Assembly: GCA_016271365.2 (NCBI GenBank)
Contig: CM057456.1
Span: 166,983,501 to 167,047,500 of the forward strand
DNA length: 64,000 bases
Source: Neoceratodus forsteri
Taxonomy: Eukaryota > Chordata > Ceratodontiformes > Ceratodontidae
Direction: 5' to 3'
Shown here piece after piece: positions 21,230 through 33,020 of this stretch. Within the stretch, counting starts at the first letter, position 1, and each line of letters opens with the position of its first letter. The position numbers were made by a program, and so were the translations under genes. The notes under the pieces are model-generated. The model searched no databases. It was not told the origin of the DNA and saw nothing but the letters and a program-made list of their open reading frames with translations.

Positions 21230-21788
21230 TGCTCCCTGAAAGTGAAGTGCAAAGTGTCATGTTGGATGACATTGAATCACTATGTATGGTGGAACTGTAT
21301 GATTTGCATGGGGGAGGGGTTGATGATGTGAGTCACTCTGGTGATGTACTAGAACCTGAAAAGTATTTTGAGTTTAGTGACAATTCCCCTCTGGTGCCAG
21401 AGTGTTGTCAAAATAAGCAAAGTCTGACTGAAACTGAGCCTACTGAACAAGGAGCTGACATTGCTCCAACTTTGGACATTTCTGCCCAGGCAGAAGTACT
21501 CCTCTCAAGTGAGGAAAGCCCAGAGGCAGAAAGACTGGCTGAGCTGTCAGGCCTGTGGTACGCTTTAGTTATGATTCCCCTGGGAGGCCTGTAGATTTGT
21601 CTCCCAATGTGGTACACAAGGGAGTTTATGTGTCTCAAAGCTCACTGCCCAAACTGAGTGTAAGTAACAACTCCAGGTTAATTATTCTGCCCTCTAGGTA
21701 TGGTGTCCATGCTCTGTCTATCCCCAGGTTAGCTGATAGGGAAGGGCCCCCTCTCATCTTGTTAAATGTGCAGGAAATTATTACCTGA
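21230..21788 (+). pseudogene. Gypsy 3' tail ORF
   Basis: After the LINE, the frame reads an acidic segment (EPEKYFEFSDNSPLVPE and LLSSEESPEAERLAEL, to 21594), then in a second frame FSYDSPGRPVDLSP and IPRLADREGPPLILLN (21555-21788). Acidic tails with a YDSxGRPV-like block occur at the end of some gypsy Pol proteins, so this is probably the Pol C-terminus or a small extra ORF. There is no membrane segment or envelope feature. Function is unknown. Confidence 0.5.
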
Positions 21789-22013
21789 ATTCAGTATAGT
21801 AATGTGTAACTTACTTGTGTGACATATGCATAATGTGATTCAGAATGGATATTGTACCGTGAAATGCAAAGAATGTGTACAATAAAGGTTGAATATGTTG
21901 AGCAATGCTTAGAAGTTATAGGTCTAGTCTGCAAATGGTATAGATGTATGGTATAAATTGCAATTTCCATTACTGTAATGGTACCTACTTGATGCGGACA
22001 CCAAGTTTTTCCA

Positions 22014-22025
22014 GGCAAGGAAGGG
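22014..22025 (+). promoter_or_regulatory. Polypurine tract
   Basis: GGCAAGGAAGGG lies immediately before the 3' LTR, where plus-strand DNA synthesis is primed. Confidence 0.75.
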
Positions 22026-24024
22026 TGTAACCCCACTATCAATGGGGGTTCCCAAAAAGTCTTCCACGAGCTTGCCTAATTGCTCGCTGCCTGGCTGGAA
22101 TTGGGCACCGTAGCCATTTAAATGTATTGCCAGTGAGTGCCTGTGTGGCCTCCGTGTACTGTCACTTTAAGGGCTGCCTGTGGCAGTAATAATATTTCTG
22201 GGAGGGGGACTGAGTGTTTCCATGCTCGGGTTCCCCCCTGGCTGCCTGCTAATTGCTCCATTTCTGTCATCGCTAGTTGTGCAGAGGGAGCCCTGCTGAA
22301 AGATGTAACTGTTTGCTGGAAATCATTTAGAGTAATAATGATAATGTAGTTTGTTCTGACATGCCTTCTTTGCAGCAAGGGGTTTCTGTCTAGCTCCACC
22401 ATTTTGGTCCTGAACTGCCGAATTGGACCAATCAGCACTGGGGGACTCTAAAGTGAAGTCTGCTAAAGTGAAGCTGAGTGGACTACAAGTTTGGGAAGTG
22501 TAGTTTTGGACTGTTGCCACCTTTTACAACTGAAGGGGGAGTTCTTACTGTGACTGACAGCTGAACTGACCAATCAAACCTTTGGATCAAGGGGAAATAC
22601 CACGAGCCGTCTGCTGGCAAGCCAGATTTGAGTTTGGAGTCGAGAGAGAAGCAGCTCATGATAGCCGAGCAGCAAAGTGCATAGTTCGAGCAGGAGACTT
22701 GTAGAGAGGTCTGAGTTGAGGCCTGCAAGTCTGCTGTTACCCTGAGAAGAAAAGAGAGAGAGAGAGAGAATTGTTTTGGACTAAATCTGAGTTGTGTGCT
22801 TTTGAGCAAGCTGCTGAATTGAGACCAGGCTTAACCTGTAGAAGACCGAAGATTTTTGCTGAATGCGATCGGCCTGTCAGGAACTCCAGCTACTCTTGAG
22901 CTCCCAGTTTGAGCAGTGACTTTGCGATCAGGACTGGGGAGCAGTTGTCTGGTACAGTAATACTTCCTTACATATAAATGTGCTGTGTACTGAATGGAGG
23001 CCGCGGTTTAAGTCCCCTTTGGTGTGAACTGAGTGCTGGCTGCTGGAAGCTGTATCCAGTGCAAAATGGACTAAATCTGCTATTAGCTCTATGTGGCAGG
23101 GCCTTGCCATGAGGGCCCTGCCAGATCACCCTGCTGCACAGAGAAGAGCCATTGACGAGAGACCTGCCTGGGGAACATTCCCCCCTCCCCACGCCTGAAC
23201 CGAAATTACACCTCAGTGGATCGTGTGGGCCCTGCTTCTTCTGGCACTCCAGAGAGTTCATCTGCTGTCTCAATTTTGTCTGTCCTATATCCAGTCTTGG
23301 GTACGATGAGTAATATCCAGGGTAGCTCCCTGCAACAGATAGCTAAATCAAAAGTGTGTCACCTGATTGTCTTGTTATCGTTTTCTTCACAAACTGAGCC
23401 TTCTGGCTCCGGATTACAAATATTGGGTTGTGCAAGTTGTGTTTTTTCCATCACAAGGCCCCTACCAGCTGCTACGCCAGCCTACCCCGGGCAACGGTCC
23501 TGGCTAGCCCACCCCCCATTCACCTGGGTATCCAGAAGGTTGACTGTTCTAGGGACTCTAACTGCTTGCATAACTGTGTGATCGTTAGGGAAAGTAAGCT
23601 AAGTAACCTTGTTCAAACCCCCCTGAATAAATCAGATCTACTTTTTCTGCCTTTTAAGCTGTCTGTGGGTCCTGTTTATGCCTGAAGTATTGTGTTACTG
23701 CCATTTGCTCTGTTTTCCCTTGTTTTACTGGGGGTCACCAGGGCCGAGCTGGAGAAATCAATCCTGGTTGTAAGTGCCAAGGGTCTGGATACTGGTAAAG
23801 CATATCAAGGGTACTGTGAAGGTCATTGTTGTATTCCATGTGGTCCACTTGCAGGAACCGGGGGGGTTACAGTGTCCCAGAGGGCTGTGCCCAAACTCGT
23901 ATGACTTCTAATAACCCTGACCTCTGGGTGGAGGCACCCATTTCTGAACTCAGGCCCTTCAACCTACTGGTTGCCCAACCGGCAGGGGTAGTAGCCCTTG
24001 GGGTAGCACCACCTAGGGGCCACA
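22026..24024 (+). repeat. Gypsy 3' LTR
   Basis: 1999 bp, TGTAACCCCA to GGGGCCACA, with polyadenylation signal AATAAA at 23626-23631. Differences from the 5' LTR are scattered substitutions and small indels. A full alignment would give the insertion age. Confidence 0.9.
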
Positions 24025-24028
24025 AGTG

Positions 24029-25754
24029 CATATTCCTTTAGCAGTGCTAACAAGAGCCATAATCTCCCTGTCATCATCGAGAAAACTGTGAATTATTAAA
24101 TTTAAGCAATGCGCAAAGCAGCGGATGTGAACAAAGCCACCCCTTCCCCCCAAAGCCTTCCTTATGTTGGCTCCATTATCTGCAACTATAAAACTAACTG
24201 ACAGTCCCTGTGAAATGAGCCATTGTTGTATTGGTTTTTGGCACTCTTCATTGATGTATGAGTTACGTTCATATGGAAAATAAAATATTCTTAGAACAGC
24301 AAACTGCAATACTTCATTGTCCCCAGTCCCACGTGAATGATTGAAATGCCCAGTATGCCATGACAAACATGAATGGTTTAGGCTGACAGTTTGTCCAGAT
24401 ATCTGTTTTGAGATGCACCACCCTCCCAACAGCATTGCACAAGACATGTCTAAATTTTTTACATACAACATCGTAAAGATCTGGAATCCCTCTTTGTCAA
24501 GAAGTACAGTGAAGCCCACCAGGATGAAGCGCAATGCTGCAGAATTCTGCAGTAGAGTTACTGCAGCAAACAATGCAATTTCAATGGGAGTTAATCCCTT
24601 TTGTCATGCAGTAAACCTGTGACACTGTGCTTCATCCTGGTGGACTTCACTTTCTGCAATGGTATACTATATCGAGGTACTCAAGGAGCCGCCTGAATCT
24701 TATACGTTCAATCATGTTATATGGTAGGAAATCAACAGCTATCATTTCTGAAAATGTTTTGGTTATTGTAACAGCAACAGGGTGAGTCAAGGCATATTTG
24801 GCTATATACTCATATGTTTCTGAGATGGTAAGCTGTCTCCTTGAAGGAGGAGGGCTTTTGAACACATGGTCACTTTCAGTAACAGTAGGAGGAGTCTTTC
24901 GAATGGGCGGAAGTGGTGGTGGAGATGTTTCAGTAGTGCTGCAGTGGCTGCCACTGCTTTTATCTATGGGAGCTACCCCTGAGTGTAGTGAGCTATCACT
25001 GTCATTTTCTCTTTGAGACTCACAGCTGGAGTTCTCAGTAATGTTATGACATCTGTCTAGGTACCTTTTCAGTGCTGAAGTTCCCAATCCTCCTTTCTTT
25101 TTACTCCTGCTGATTGGCCCTTTACAAATAGCGCATGTTGCTACCAACTCATTGGAAGCACTAATGGAGAAGTATGATCAAACAAAAGATGATAGTCTTT
25201 TAGTTTTTTTCCCAGGAAAGCATGGCACCTTGGTCAGTTTTTCAGCCCCCCCCCTCAGATTTTTGTTGGGCCTGTTCCTCTTGTGGTTTATACCCACTTC
25301 CCCCCTCCACAACCAAAACATTTCTGCCTGTTTCTTCCTCATCTGCAATTTCTATCCCCTCCAGTAAACCTTGTACTGCCTGATTATTCTCTTCATCTTT
25401 ATTTATATTACCCTCGTTGAGTTTAACCTCAGAAGAATCAGACGAGGGTGAGGGACTGGAAGTAGCTTAGTATGCAATTGTTTCATACCGTTGGGTGCCT
25501 CTGCGGGTGGTACCCACCAAGCCTTTAGTTTTTTTAACTACAGAACCTTTTTTTTTTTACTTGGGACTGATGATGATCTGAGACATTCACCTTTTTAGGA
25601 TTCAAGCATTCTCTTGGAAGACGAAACTTTAAACATGAAAAAAATCACTTTTTGGGGTTTGATTTTGTTTTCCCTTTTCAGGCTGATTGCTGTCTTTTGC
25701 AGTGCCACTGCCTACCTGAGAAATAGAATGCGACTCATCAACACTTTGATCCAT
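24029..25754 (-). pseudogene. hAT (ZBED-type) transposase, N-terminal part
   Basis: ATG at 25754 (MDQSVDESHS) begins an acidic and Ser-rich N-terminus that contains stops. A BED zinc finger follows near 25200-25060: the aromatic block SSFV-stop-SYFS (the conserved Trp codon is TGA), then VATCAICKGPISRSKKKGGL and the ALKRYLDRCH His pair. Next are a Ser/Pro-rich linker, RFRRLLEYLDI (about 24680), GLSVSFIVADNGANIRKAL with a catalytic Asp (about 24200), and FVHIRCFAHCLNLIIHSFLD, the conserved CxxH block. The Gypsy insertion cuts the gene at 24025. Similar domesticated proteins are ZBED family members; this is a dead transposon copy. Confidence 0.85.
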
Positions 25755-27108
25755 TTTTTCTTATTATTCTAACCTGTGAAAAAAGATCCCTCTAACTAAC
25801 GTGATGTCCTTCTGATGATTCCCACCCTCAGGCCAGGGACAAATTTAATGTTGTGACTCATGACTGTACACAGCACACTGACAGCACAGCAGCTCACCAC
25901 CACTTCCTTCCAAGATTACCTGACTGACTTCTACAGTACAGTTTGTTACTGTTAAGTAACCAAATTCAGCAACTGTTAAGTGTGCCTCAAAATTTGAATT
26001 GGAGATGCAAACACATCTGATGCAGAGCCACACACAGCACAGACCCACACTGGGGGTTGGTTAATGCTTATACGTAATGTAATACGATATAGTATAAAAC
26101 TAAAGAAAATAAGGAGGAATAATGGAAAATGAGTGATGATGAAGATGATGACATTTGTGTGTACAGTAGTTTTACTTTACTTGTGTTGTACTGTAAACAG
26201 CCTGCTACGAGCCACAAAGTCAGATTATCCCCTAGGCCACCCACAGCCAGCAGCACAGGAGCATCAACTTGTATGTTGTTTGTCTAAACAGTATTTTTTT
26301 TTAATACATGAAATCATGAATGAAAGTTTACAAGTGATCATGATTCATGATTGGATGGCACAAGCCAAAAATTTTGTTTGCCAGCCTGCTGCACTTCCCC
26401 TGTGCACACAGCCTCACTAAAGCCAGGAAAAACAATTATTTGGGATTTTCTGTACGTGTAAAATTTCTCTTGGGCCCCCAGTAGTCTCTCCCTCTTTCCT
26501 CTGGATCTGGAAAGGCACAAGTCAAAGATTTTGCCAGCCTGCGCTTGCTCATGTACACAGTCACACTGCCTAACTGCCTGCCTTTTGCCTCCCCTGCTGG
26601 CAGCACCCAGGCCACTACTATCTCCCCAGTCTGCCTGGATTCCTCCTTTCTCCAGTCCTGACCCATCTCCCTCTCCCGACGATCAGTTTCTCTCTCCCCC
26701 ACACCAGTAAATCAAGTCTTTTCTTTCCCCTTTTCTCTTCCCTCCCCTCCAAAATGTATATATATATTTTTTTGGTGTTTTTTTTTTTGCTTTTTAGCAA
26801 ATTCTTCTGGTGGCTGCTGCAGCAATAAGGAGGTGCTCCTCAAACCCATCCTCTGGTCTGGGCAGCATTGCGCACTCAGCACGGTTATATACTGTGAGTG
26901 CAGCACGTGACCATCTGTTGCCTGATTGGATGCCACCATCTGCCTGTACATGGAGCGAGCATGTCGACAGCATCCCCATGGCAACAATACACACAATTGC
27001 ACAAATGGCACTTCCACAGACCTGGAACCAGACTTCTGCGGCAAACTCCGTATTTATCCGGATCCGTGGATTTTGGGTTTGATTCAGGGGCCTGGATCTC
27101 CCGTGGAA
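25755..27108. other. Presumed 5' flank of the hAT element; no gene
   Basis: No coding region is recognisable. Repeated CCGGATCCG and GGATCCGTGGATTTTGGG text near 27055-27075 resembles the subterminal sequence of hAT elements. The C/T-rich stretch 26580-26760 gives unrelated ORFs on both strands. Confidence 0.45.
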
Positions 27109-27125
27109 CAGTCTGTCCAGCCCTA
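27109..27125 (-). repeat. Candidate hAT terminal inverted repeat
   Basis: Read on the minus strand this is TAGGGCTGGACAGACTG, a hAT-style terminus (TAGGGCTG...), upstream of and in the same orientation as the transposase start at 25754. The matching end was not found on the other side, consistent with the truncation at 2943. Confidence 0.4.
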
Positions 27126-27127
27126 AT

Positions 27128-27660
27128 GTGAACTGCCCCCCCATATACACTGCTTGGAAATAACACAAAATTCTAATTCTGGGATTTTTAATCAATACTG
27201 TTTGAGCGATCTAGAGATCAACCTCCCAGCAAAAGTGTTCAAAGGCACATGTACACCCTCCCTCGCACACTGACTGTAAAAGGCAAAAAAGTCTAATTCT
27301 GTTTTTTTAGGCAATACTGTCTGAACGATCCAGAGACCCTCCCATCTACAGTGATCCACGGCACTCAGGTGCACACACACACACACTAATTGAAAATGAC
27401 ACAAGTTATATTCTGCTTTTCTTTTTAAGCAATACTGTCCAAGGGATACAGAGACCCTCTTCCCCAAAAGTGATACTGGGCACATACATCCTCTCTGCAC
27501 ACTGACTGGAAATAAAACAAAAGTAATCTTTGTCTGTTTGTTTGTTAATCAGTACTGTCCAAGTGACCAATCCTCTACATCCAGAGCACATGCCTTCTCT
27601 CTCTTACATGCACAATGACTCAGAATAAAAACAACAGTTAAATTCTTGTGAACAGTAGAG
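27128..27660. repeat. ~117-bp tandem repeat, about 4.5 units
   Basis: Each unit contains a T-rich run, then CAATACTGTC/T followed by AGGGA/GACGATCCAGAGACCCTC, then CACACTGACTGNAAAT. The ACTGT marker falls near 27198, 27314, 27431 and 27550. The copies are diverged. The array begins right beside the candidate hAT terminus. Confidence 0.75.
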
Positions 27661-28443
27661 ACTTGCATACAGTACACAGGATATATCAGGAGACACTGGT
27701 GTGGCTCACATAACGAGACATAATTTAACAGGGAATACTGCATAGCACAGAAACCAATGTTCACTGACAGCTGCACAAATTATTTTGTAATCATAGACAT
27801 CTGATGAACCCCAGCATGATCATTTCTGTACAGTGTTGTTGTACTGTACAGGAACAGTAAGCTTCACATAATTACAACAATTACTGTTTTCAAATATTTG
27901 AATCAAAAAGGACACATTAATGTGGTTAGTAACTTGAGACAACCACATCTGAGAGTTTGTTTCTGGTGGAAAATAAGAACACAGTGACAAAACACTGATG
28001 CTGTATTTCCCCACCCCTTCCATTTGACACAAATACATGCAGTCACAAAATAATTCTCAGTGCACTTGAATTCAGTTCTGCCATAAAACTTTACATCAGA
28101 TGAAAACTGCAGAACTTGATATTTCGGTTAGAAAACAAGAGCTAAGTTAAACCTCTCACCTAAAAGAGACACATTTAAGACAAGGGAAAACTTCTAATGC
28201 ATCCAGTCTGAATTTGAAAGTAAACTCCTACAAGATTCAAAAAGACAGGATCAAGGCTGTCTGGTTAAGCCAGAGTCAGGAAGCACCTAGCTAATCTTGG
28301 GAGTTGCAGTTGAGATTATTTTAAAGAGACAGAGCAGATCTGTATTGCGTATCTAAAACCATTTCAGAAATTCAAGTGACAGCTACAGGCATATGCTATG
28401 GTAAACACTTCTCTGCAGGTGACCAAAATGATATGCAGACTCA
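27661..28443. other. No recognisable gene
   Basis: Unremarkable AT-rich sequence with only short chance ORFs. I found no transposon motif or repeat that I can name. Confidence 0.5.
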
Positions 28444-28444
28444 C

Positions 28445-28519
<75 letters not shown>

Positions 28520-28560
28520 CTCTTTCTTTCTTTCTCTGTCTCTTCCTTCCTTCCTTCCTT
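28444..28560. repeat. CTTT microsatellite
   Basis: About 22 copies of TTTC with small interruptions, ending in CCTT repeats. ORFs across it (poly Phe-Leu-Ser and poly Lys-Glu-Arg) are artefacts. Confidence 0.95.
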
Positions 28561-29199
28561 CTCATTATAAACTGGTGGGTAGAAAAGGCAAACTGAGCCA
28601 AGAAAAAATTTACTCAAAGAGTTGCCATATCTTTAAGGGGCTGCGAGTAATGAACAGTATTTCCTAAATGCCATGAATAAGGCACTCTTCATTATTTGGT
28701 TCCAAATAATGAATAGTGGTACTATTCTTGCCTAACCGAATTGGGAAATACAATATTAAAAAATAAATAAATAAAAGAAACAGCTCCTACCTTATATCCT
28801 GTATGATATACAACCCCCTCCATCCCCCCACCTCCCCCAGCTCCCACAATTTCCATTAAATTAGCTATATTTGAAAAATCTTCAATGATAGGCAGCTGGC
28901 ACAACCCACCCACCTTCATGGCCAGCTACCATCTTTCAGCATTTATTTGCGTTAACTCAGATATGACTTCCACCCCCTCCCATCCTCGCAGTACCTTTCT
29001 CCCACCTTAAACCTCCTCCCAACAATCAAAAGTTGGCTAGTGGTGACTGTAAAGAGGAAGAAGGTGACCAACACAGTCCACCATCCTCTGTAGCCAGCCA
29101 CCATCTTCTGAATGAAAGCACTTGCACACTTGCTCAAAGCTAAACCAGCTGATCATGTGTACCACTGGATGTGTGTGTAGGGGGTAACCATTGGGCTAT
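28561..29199. other. No recognisable gene
   Basis: Single-copy-looking sequence between the microsatellite and the 32-bp minisatellite. A near-palindrome with CATTATTTGG...CCAAATAATGAATA lies at about 28690-28715. Confidence 0.45.
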
Positions 29200-30525
29200 A
29201 TTTTAGGACACAGCAACTAAACTGTGCTTGGGTAAAAGAAAAGGCCCAGTAGGCTAGGCTTGAGTACCAAGGGGGACCCACTGGCCTGAGTCGGGGTGCA
29301 AGGGGAGACAAGTTATACAGGGCTTGCATGAATGGGAGGGCCCACCTATATGGGCTTGGGTACAGAAGGGAGAGCAAGTGGGCTGTGCTTGTGTGCTGCA
29401 GGTTGACCTAATTGACTGAGCATGAAAGCATGAGAGGACCCAATGTGCTGGGCTTGTCTGCAGGAGGGGGACCCAGAGTACAGGATTTAATTGCAGGAGG
29501 GGAACCAGAGGGCTGGGCTTGTTTGTAGGCATAGACATAGTGGGTTGAGCTTGGGTGCAGGAAGGGGCCCAGAGAGCTAGAACTGTGAGCAGGAGGGGGT
29601 CCCAAAGGGCTGGGCTTGGTTGCAGGAGGGGGACCCAGCAGACTGGGCTTAGGTGTAGCAGGAAACCCACCGGGTTGAGCTTGGGTGCAGGAGGGGGATC
29701 CAGTGAGCTGGATTTATGTACAGGAGGAAACCCAATGGGCTGGGCTTGAATGCAGGAGGGGCCCAACAGGCTGGGCTTCTATGCAGGAGGGGAACCAATG
29801 AGCTGGACTTGGGCACAGGATGGGGACCTAGCAGACTGTCTTGGGTGTAGGAGGGGAATTCACTTGACTCCACTTATGTCCAGGAGGAAACCCAGTGGGC
29901 TGGGCTTTGGTGTAATATGGATCCCAGAGGGCTGAGCTTATGTATAGGAAGGGACCTAGTGGTTTAGGCTTTGGTGCAGGAGGGGAGCCCATTTGGCTGG
30001 GTTTGAATAAAGGGGGAGAACCAGATGGCTGGGCTGGGGTGCAGGAGGAGACCCAGTGGGTTGAGCTTGTCTGCAGGAGTAGACTTAGTGGGCTGGATTA
30101 GTTCACAGGAGGTGACTCTGGTCTGGGCCTGTGAGTAGGAGGGACCCAGTTAGCTAGGCTTGGGTGCAGGAGGGAACCTAATAAACTGCACTTGTGTACA
30201 GGAGGACACCCACTAAGCTGGGCGTGTGTACCAGAAGAGAGAGCCATTAAGTGGGTCTTATATATAGGAGGGAGGCCAAGAGGACTGGGCCTGGCTGCAG
30301 GAGGAGATCCAGTGATCTGGGCTTGTGCAAAGGAGGGAACCCACAGGGCTTGGCTTGTGTGCAGGAGAGAACCCAGTCAGTTGGGCTTGTGTGCAGGAGG
30401 AGACCCAGTTGGTTGGGCTTATATGCAGGAAGGAATGCAGTGGGCTGGGTTTGGGTTCAGGAGGGGACCCAGTGGGCTGGGATTGTGTGCAGGAGGGTAC
30501 CCAGTGGTCTGGGCTTGTGTGCATT
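29200..30525 (+). repeat. 32-bp minisatellite, about 40 units
   Basis: Unit consensus about CCCAGTGGGCTGGGCTTG followed by TGTGCAGGAGGGGA, 32 bp. Five consecutive units from 30371 are each exactly 32 bp, and earlier units vary by a base or two. Because 32 is not a multiple of three, all three frames stay open for long runs, giving several ORFs of 60-170 residues on both strands (CRRGPSGLGLCAGG-type repeats). These are not evidence of a gene. Units are unspaced, so this is not a CRISPR array. Confidence 0.95.
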
Positions 30526-31989
30526 GAAGTTCTTTTGAGAGTATGACTACAGTACACTAAGGAGTCCCAAAAAGGATGAATCACATGTCTGTACTTTTTC
30601 ATTCTTAGTCTATATAGGATCAGACGTATAAGCCAGTTTAAAAGATGATAGTTGCTCTTGCAAAGCCTTGCCGGCTTAACTTGTCAAGGAATACCCATGA
30701 TGTCTTGCTCTGGAAATGAGTCTTGAGAGTATACACATTGCATATGGTTTTGAGAGATGCACAAAAAGCAAACTATCTGGATATTTCATCTCTCCTAGTT
30801 TACTCCAGTAGATCCCACATACTGCTTCCCCTGCAAACTACTTCTCTTATATGCCAAAGAGAGAGAGAGAGAGAAAGAGAGAAACAGCAAAAAAATATAT
30901 GTGCTAAAATCTCAATTAATTAATAACTGAGGAATTTTCTAAGTTTTGCATCTCAAGTATATTAACAACTGAACTATTTCTCTAAGTCAAATAAACAACT
31001 AGCTCATAAACTGGATTATATTTAAATTGAAAAATGCAATCGATCCATAACTACAGTATTTTTCAAAGTCTGACTTCTAAATTAAGGCAGAAGTAAAAAA
31101 TAATGTCTTTGCTAATGGTTAGATAGCAAGGATTATACATTGGTTGAGAAAAAAAAAACCTCTACCAATGGTCGGTTTTTAGTTAGTTATTCCCTACTAT
31201 AAAGGGAAACACAGTTATTAGTAATTCCCTACAGAAAAGGGAAACATTGCATATTTACTAACTTATTCTTTGTTTTTCTTTGTGTAAGTTGTTATTTTGG
31301 AAGAGGAATTGCCAAATACTGACACTCTGGTATATCTGCTTTTCAGCCACAGAAGCCGATTGTTATCAGTGAAGATAATGTAAACTCTTATCGTTCCATT
31401 GAACTATGCAAGTTTGCAGCATAAGTCATAAGATCATTGGAGGTTGTGCTTAACAAAAACTTATACTTAAAATGTGTTTTTGTACTAGCCATGGGACAAG
31501 GAAGCATCCTTTGATTAGGAGCATAAAAAAGGAGTATAATATGCAATGGATAAGTGATTTGTAAAGTTCTGAATATACAGTTTCTATGACCAACTGGGCC
31601 ACTCTGGGTTATGTTGGGATTGTTTGTGTAATGAGTGATACATTTAAGATGTTCAGTGCTGGTCCCCAGTTATGACTTGCCCAAGGAGTCATTGTATCTG
31701 ACTGAATTTCCCGTACAGGAGACATTCACCTTGTTAATTACCTGTTAGAGTTGGACCTGCTTGCATGAGTTGTTCATGAACAGATTGTGATCCACTGTGT
31801 TTAATGCTTTGTAAAGGCCCCTGAGGAAAGCAGCTGTCTTTTATCCCTTGACTAGTGTGTCATGAGTGTCTGCACTGCCTGTGTGTATGAAGGATTCGAA
31901 ACCAAACACATTTTGACACAGTGTGTTAGCCATTTGTCTCTTTTGCTAACAAAAAGGAAGCAAATAGAAAACAACTAGCAACACCAACA
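30526..31989. other. No recognisable gene
   Basis: AT-rich sequence with a (GA)n tract at about 30857-30885. A local direct repeat with ATTCCCTACNNNAAAGGGAAACA is seen at about 31190 and 31225. No coding region or transposon motif is supported. Confidence 0.5.
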
Positions 31990-32344
31990 AATTCTACAGC
32001 AGGTGAGCAATCATAACATATTTGTTATGTTTGCTTGCACGCATGTGCAAGAAACATAGTGCCACCATACAAGTTTTCGTAGGTGTGACTTCCCCACTTC
32101 CAATGCCCTGCTGCCTTTTGCAGGCACGGCCGCACCATGCCAATGAATGTCGGAGCTGTCTATGACAGCCGTTCAAATGCAGTGGCGTACAGTTGAAAGT
32201 GAAAAACCGCTGCAATCAGCAGTGGTAACGTATCAACAATTGCATACTGCTGTCGACGGTATGCAAAGTGCCTATACGTCGACACTGCACTGAAACAGCT
32301 GTCATAGACAGCTCCGCCCTCCCCCATAACAAGTAGCACACTGG

Positions 32345-32790
32345 GAGCCCACCCCAGCATGCTCATGCGCTCCCCCCTACACACACTGTATGGCTGATGG
32401 GGGTGTGCAATCCCCCGTCAGCTCTGCTTCCCCCCAACAGACTTCCAGGTGCCACGCTAGGAGCCCACACCAGCATGGCAACAGTCCATAAGGCCGATGG
32501 GGGTGCCCAATCCCATCGGCTCCACTGTCCCCCCAACAGACTTCCAGGTGCCACGCTGGGAGCCCACACCAGCATGGCAACAGTCCATAAGACCGACGGG
32601 GGTGCCCAATCCCCATCGGCTCCACTGTCCCCCCCAACAGACTTCCAGGTGCCACGCTGGGAGCCCACCCCAGTGTGGCAACAGTCCGTATGGCTGACGG
32701 GAGGTGCCCAATCCCTGTCAGCTCCACTGACCCCCCAAACAACCTACCAGCTGCCATGCTGGGAGCCCACCCCAGGGTGGCAAAAGTCCC
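32345..32790 (-). repeat. Hairpin-bearing ~100-bp minisatellite, right arm
   Basis: The block ACTTCCAGGT recurs at 32441, 32540 and 32641, with a diverged copy near 32742, so the period is about 100 bp and there are about four copies. Each has the hairpin GCCACGCTGGGAGCCCAC...CAGCATGGC and a second near-palindrome around GGGGGTGCCCAATCCCC. This is the inverted form of the left-arm repeat. The overlapping ORFs of 60-160 residues in all frames here are repeat read-through, not genes. Confidence 0.8.
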
Positions 32791-33020
32791 ACGACATCTT
32801 TAAAAAAAAATTACCTGTAAGAAAAAAACGTCCCTCGCTGACTGTGTTGACCTGCCTCCCCCAACCCACGCCCACCCTCTGAGTGCCCCACCTCCCCACA
32901 CCCCCACCTCACCCCATACTTACCTCTGGAGGCCGGCGTGACAATCTTCGGTGGACCGGGAACATGTCTGCACTCTTCAAAGCCGACCATGAACTGAAGA
33001 AATGCTGGTAAGCTGAATAA

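Larger units (their letters stand above)
3794..24024 (+). mobile_element. Gypsy (Ty3-like) LTR retrotransposon with nested insertions
   Basis: Two direct LTRs of about 2.0 kb start TGTAAC and end TTACA/CCACA, with a 4-bp target duplication AGTG at 3790-3793 and 24025-24028. Inside, in order on the plus strand: tRNA-Thr-type primer site, PNMA-like gag, zinc knuckle, aspartic protease, reverse transcriptase, RNase H, integrase, a tail ORF and a polypurine tract. Domain order PR-RT-RH-IN identifies Ty3/Gypsy. Removing the Penelope pair (about 7.9 kb) and the LINE (about 1.7 kb) leaves an element of about 10.6 kb. It sits inside the hAT transposase gene. Multiple stops, frameshifts and a lost RT catalytic Asp show it is defective. 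Confidence 0.9.

Noticed and set aside
21157..21788. Envelope-like gene after Gypsy pol
   Set aside because: No signal peptide, membrane segment or cysteine pattern; the acidic text fits a Pol tail better.
28376..28667. Phe/Leu/Ser and Lys/Glu/Arg repeat ORFs
   Set aside because: Translations of the CTTT microsatellite.
29254..29766. 170-codon ORF with Pro-rich repeats on the minus strand
   Set aside because: It is read-through of the 32-bp minisatellite; equivalent ORFs exist in several frames on both strands.
29200..30525. Regularly spaced repeats resembling a CRISPR array
   Set aside because: Units are 32 bp, directly abutting and without unique spacers, in a eukaryotic context. It is a minisatellite.
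32363..32882. Overlapping ORFs of 84-161 codons on both strands
   Set aside because: They follow the 100-bp minisatellite and shift frame with it; no domain or start context.
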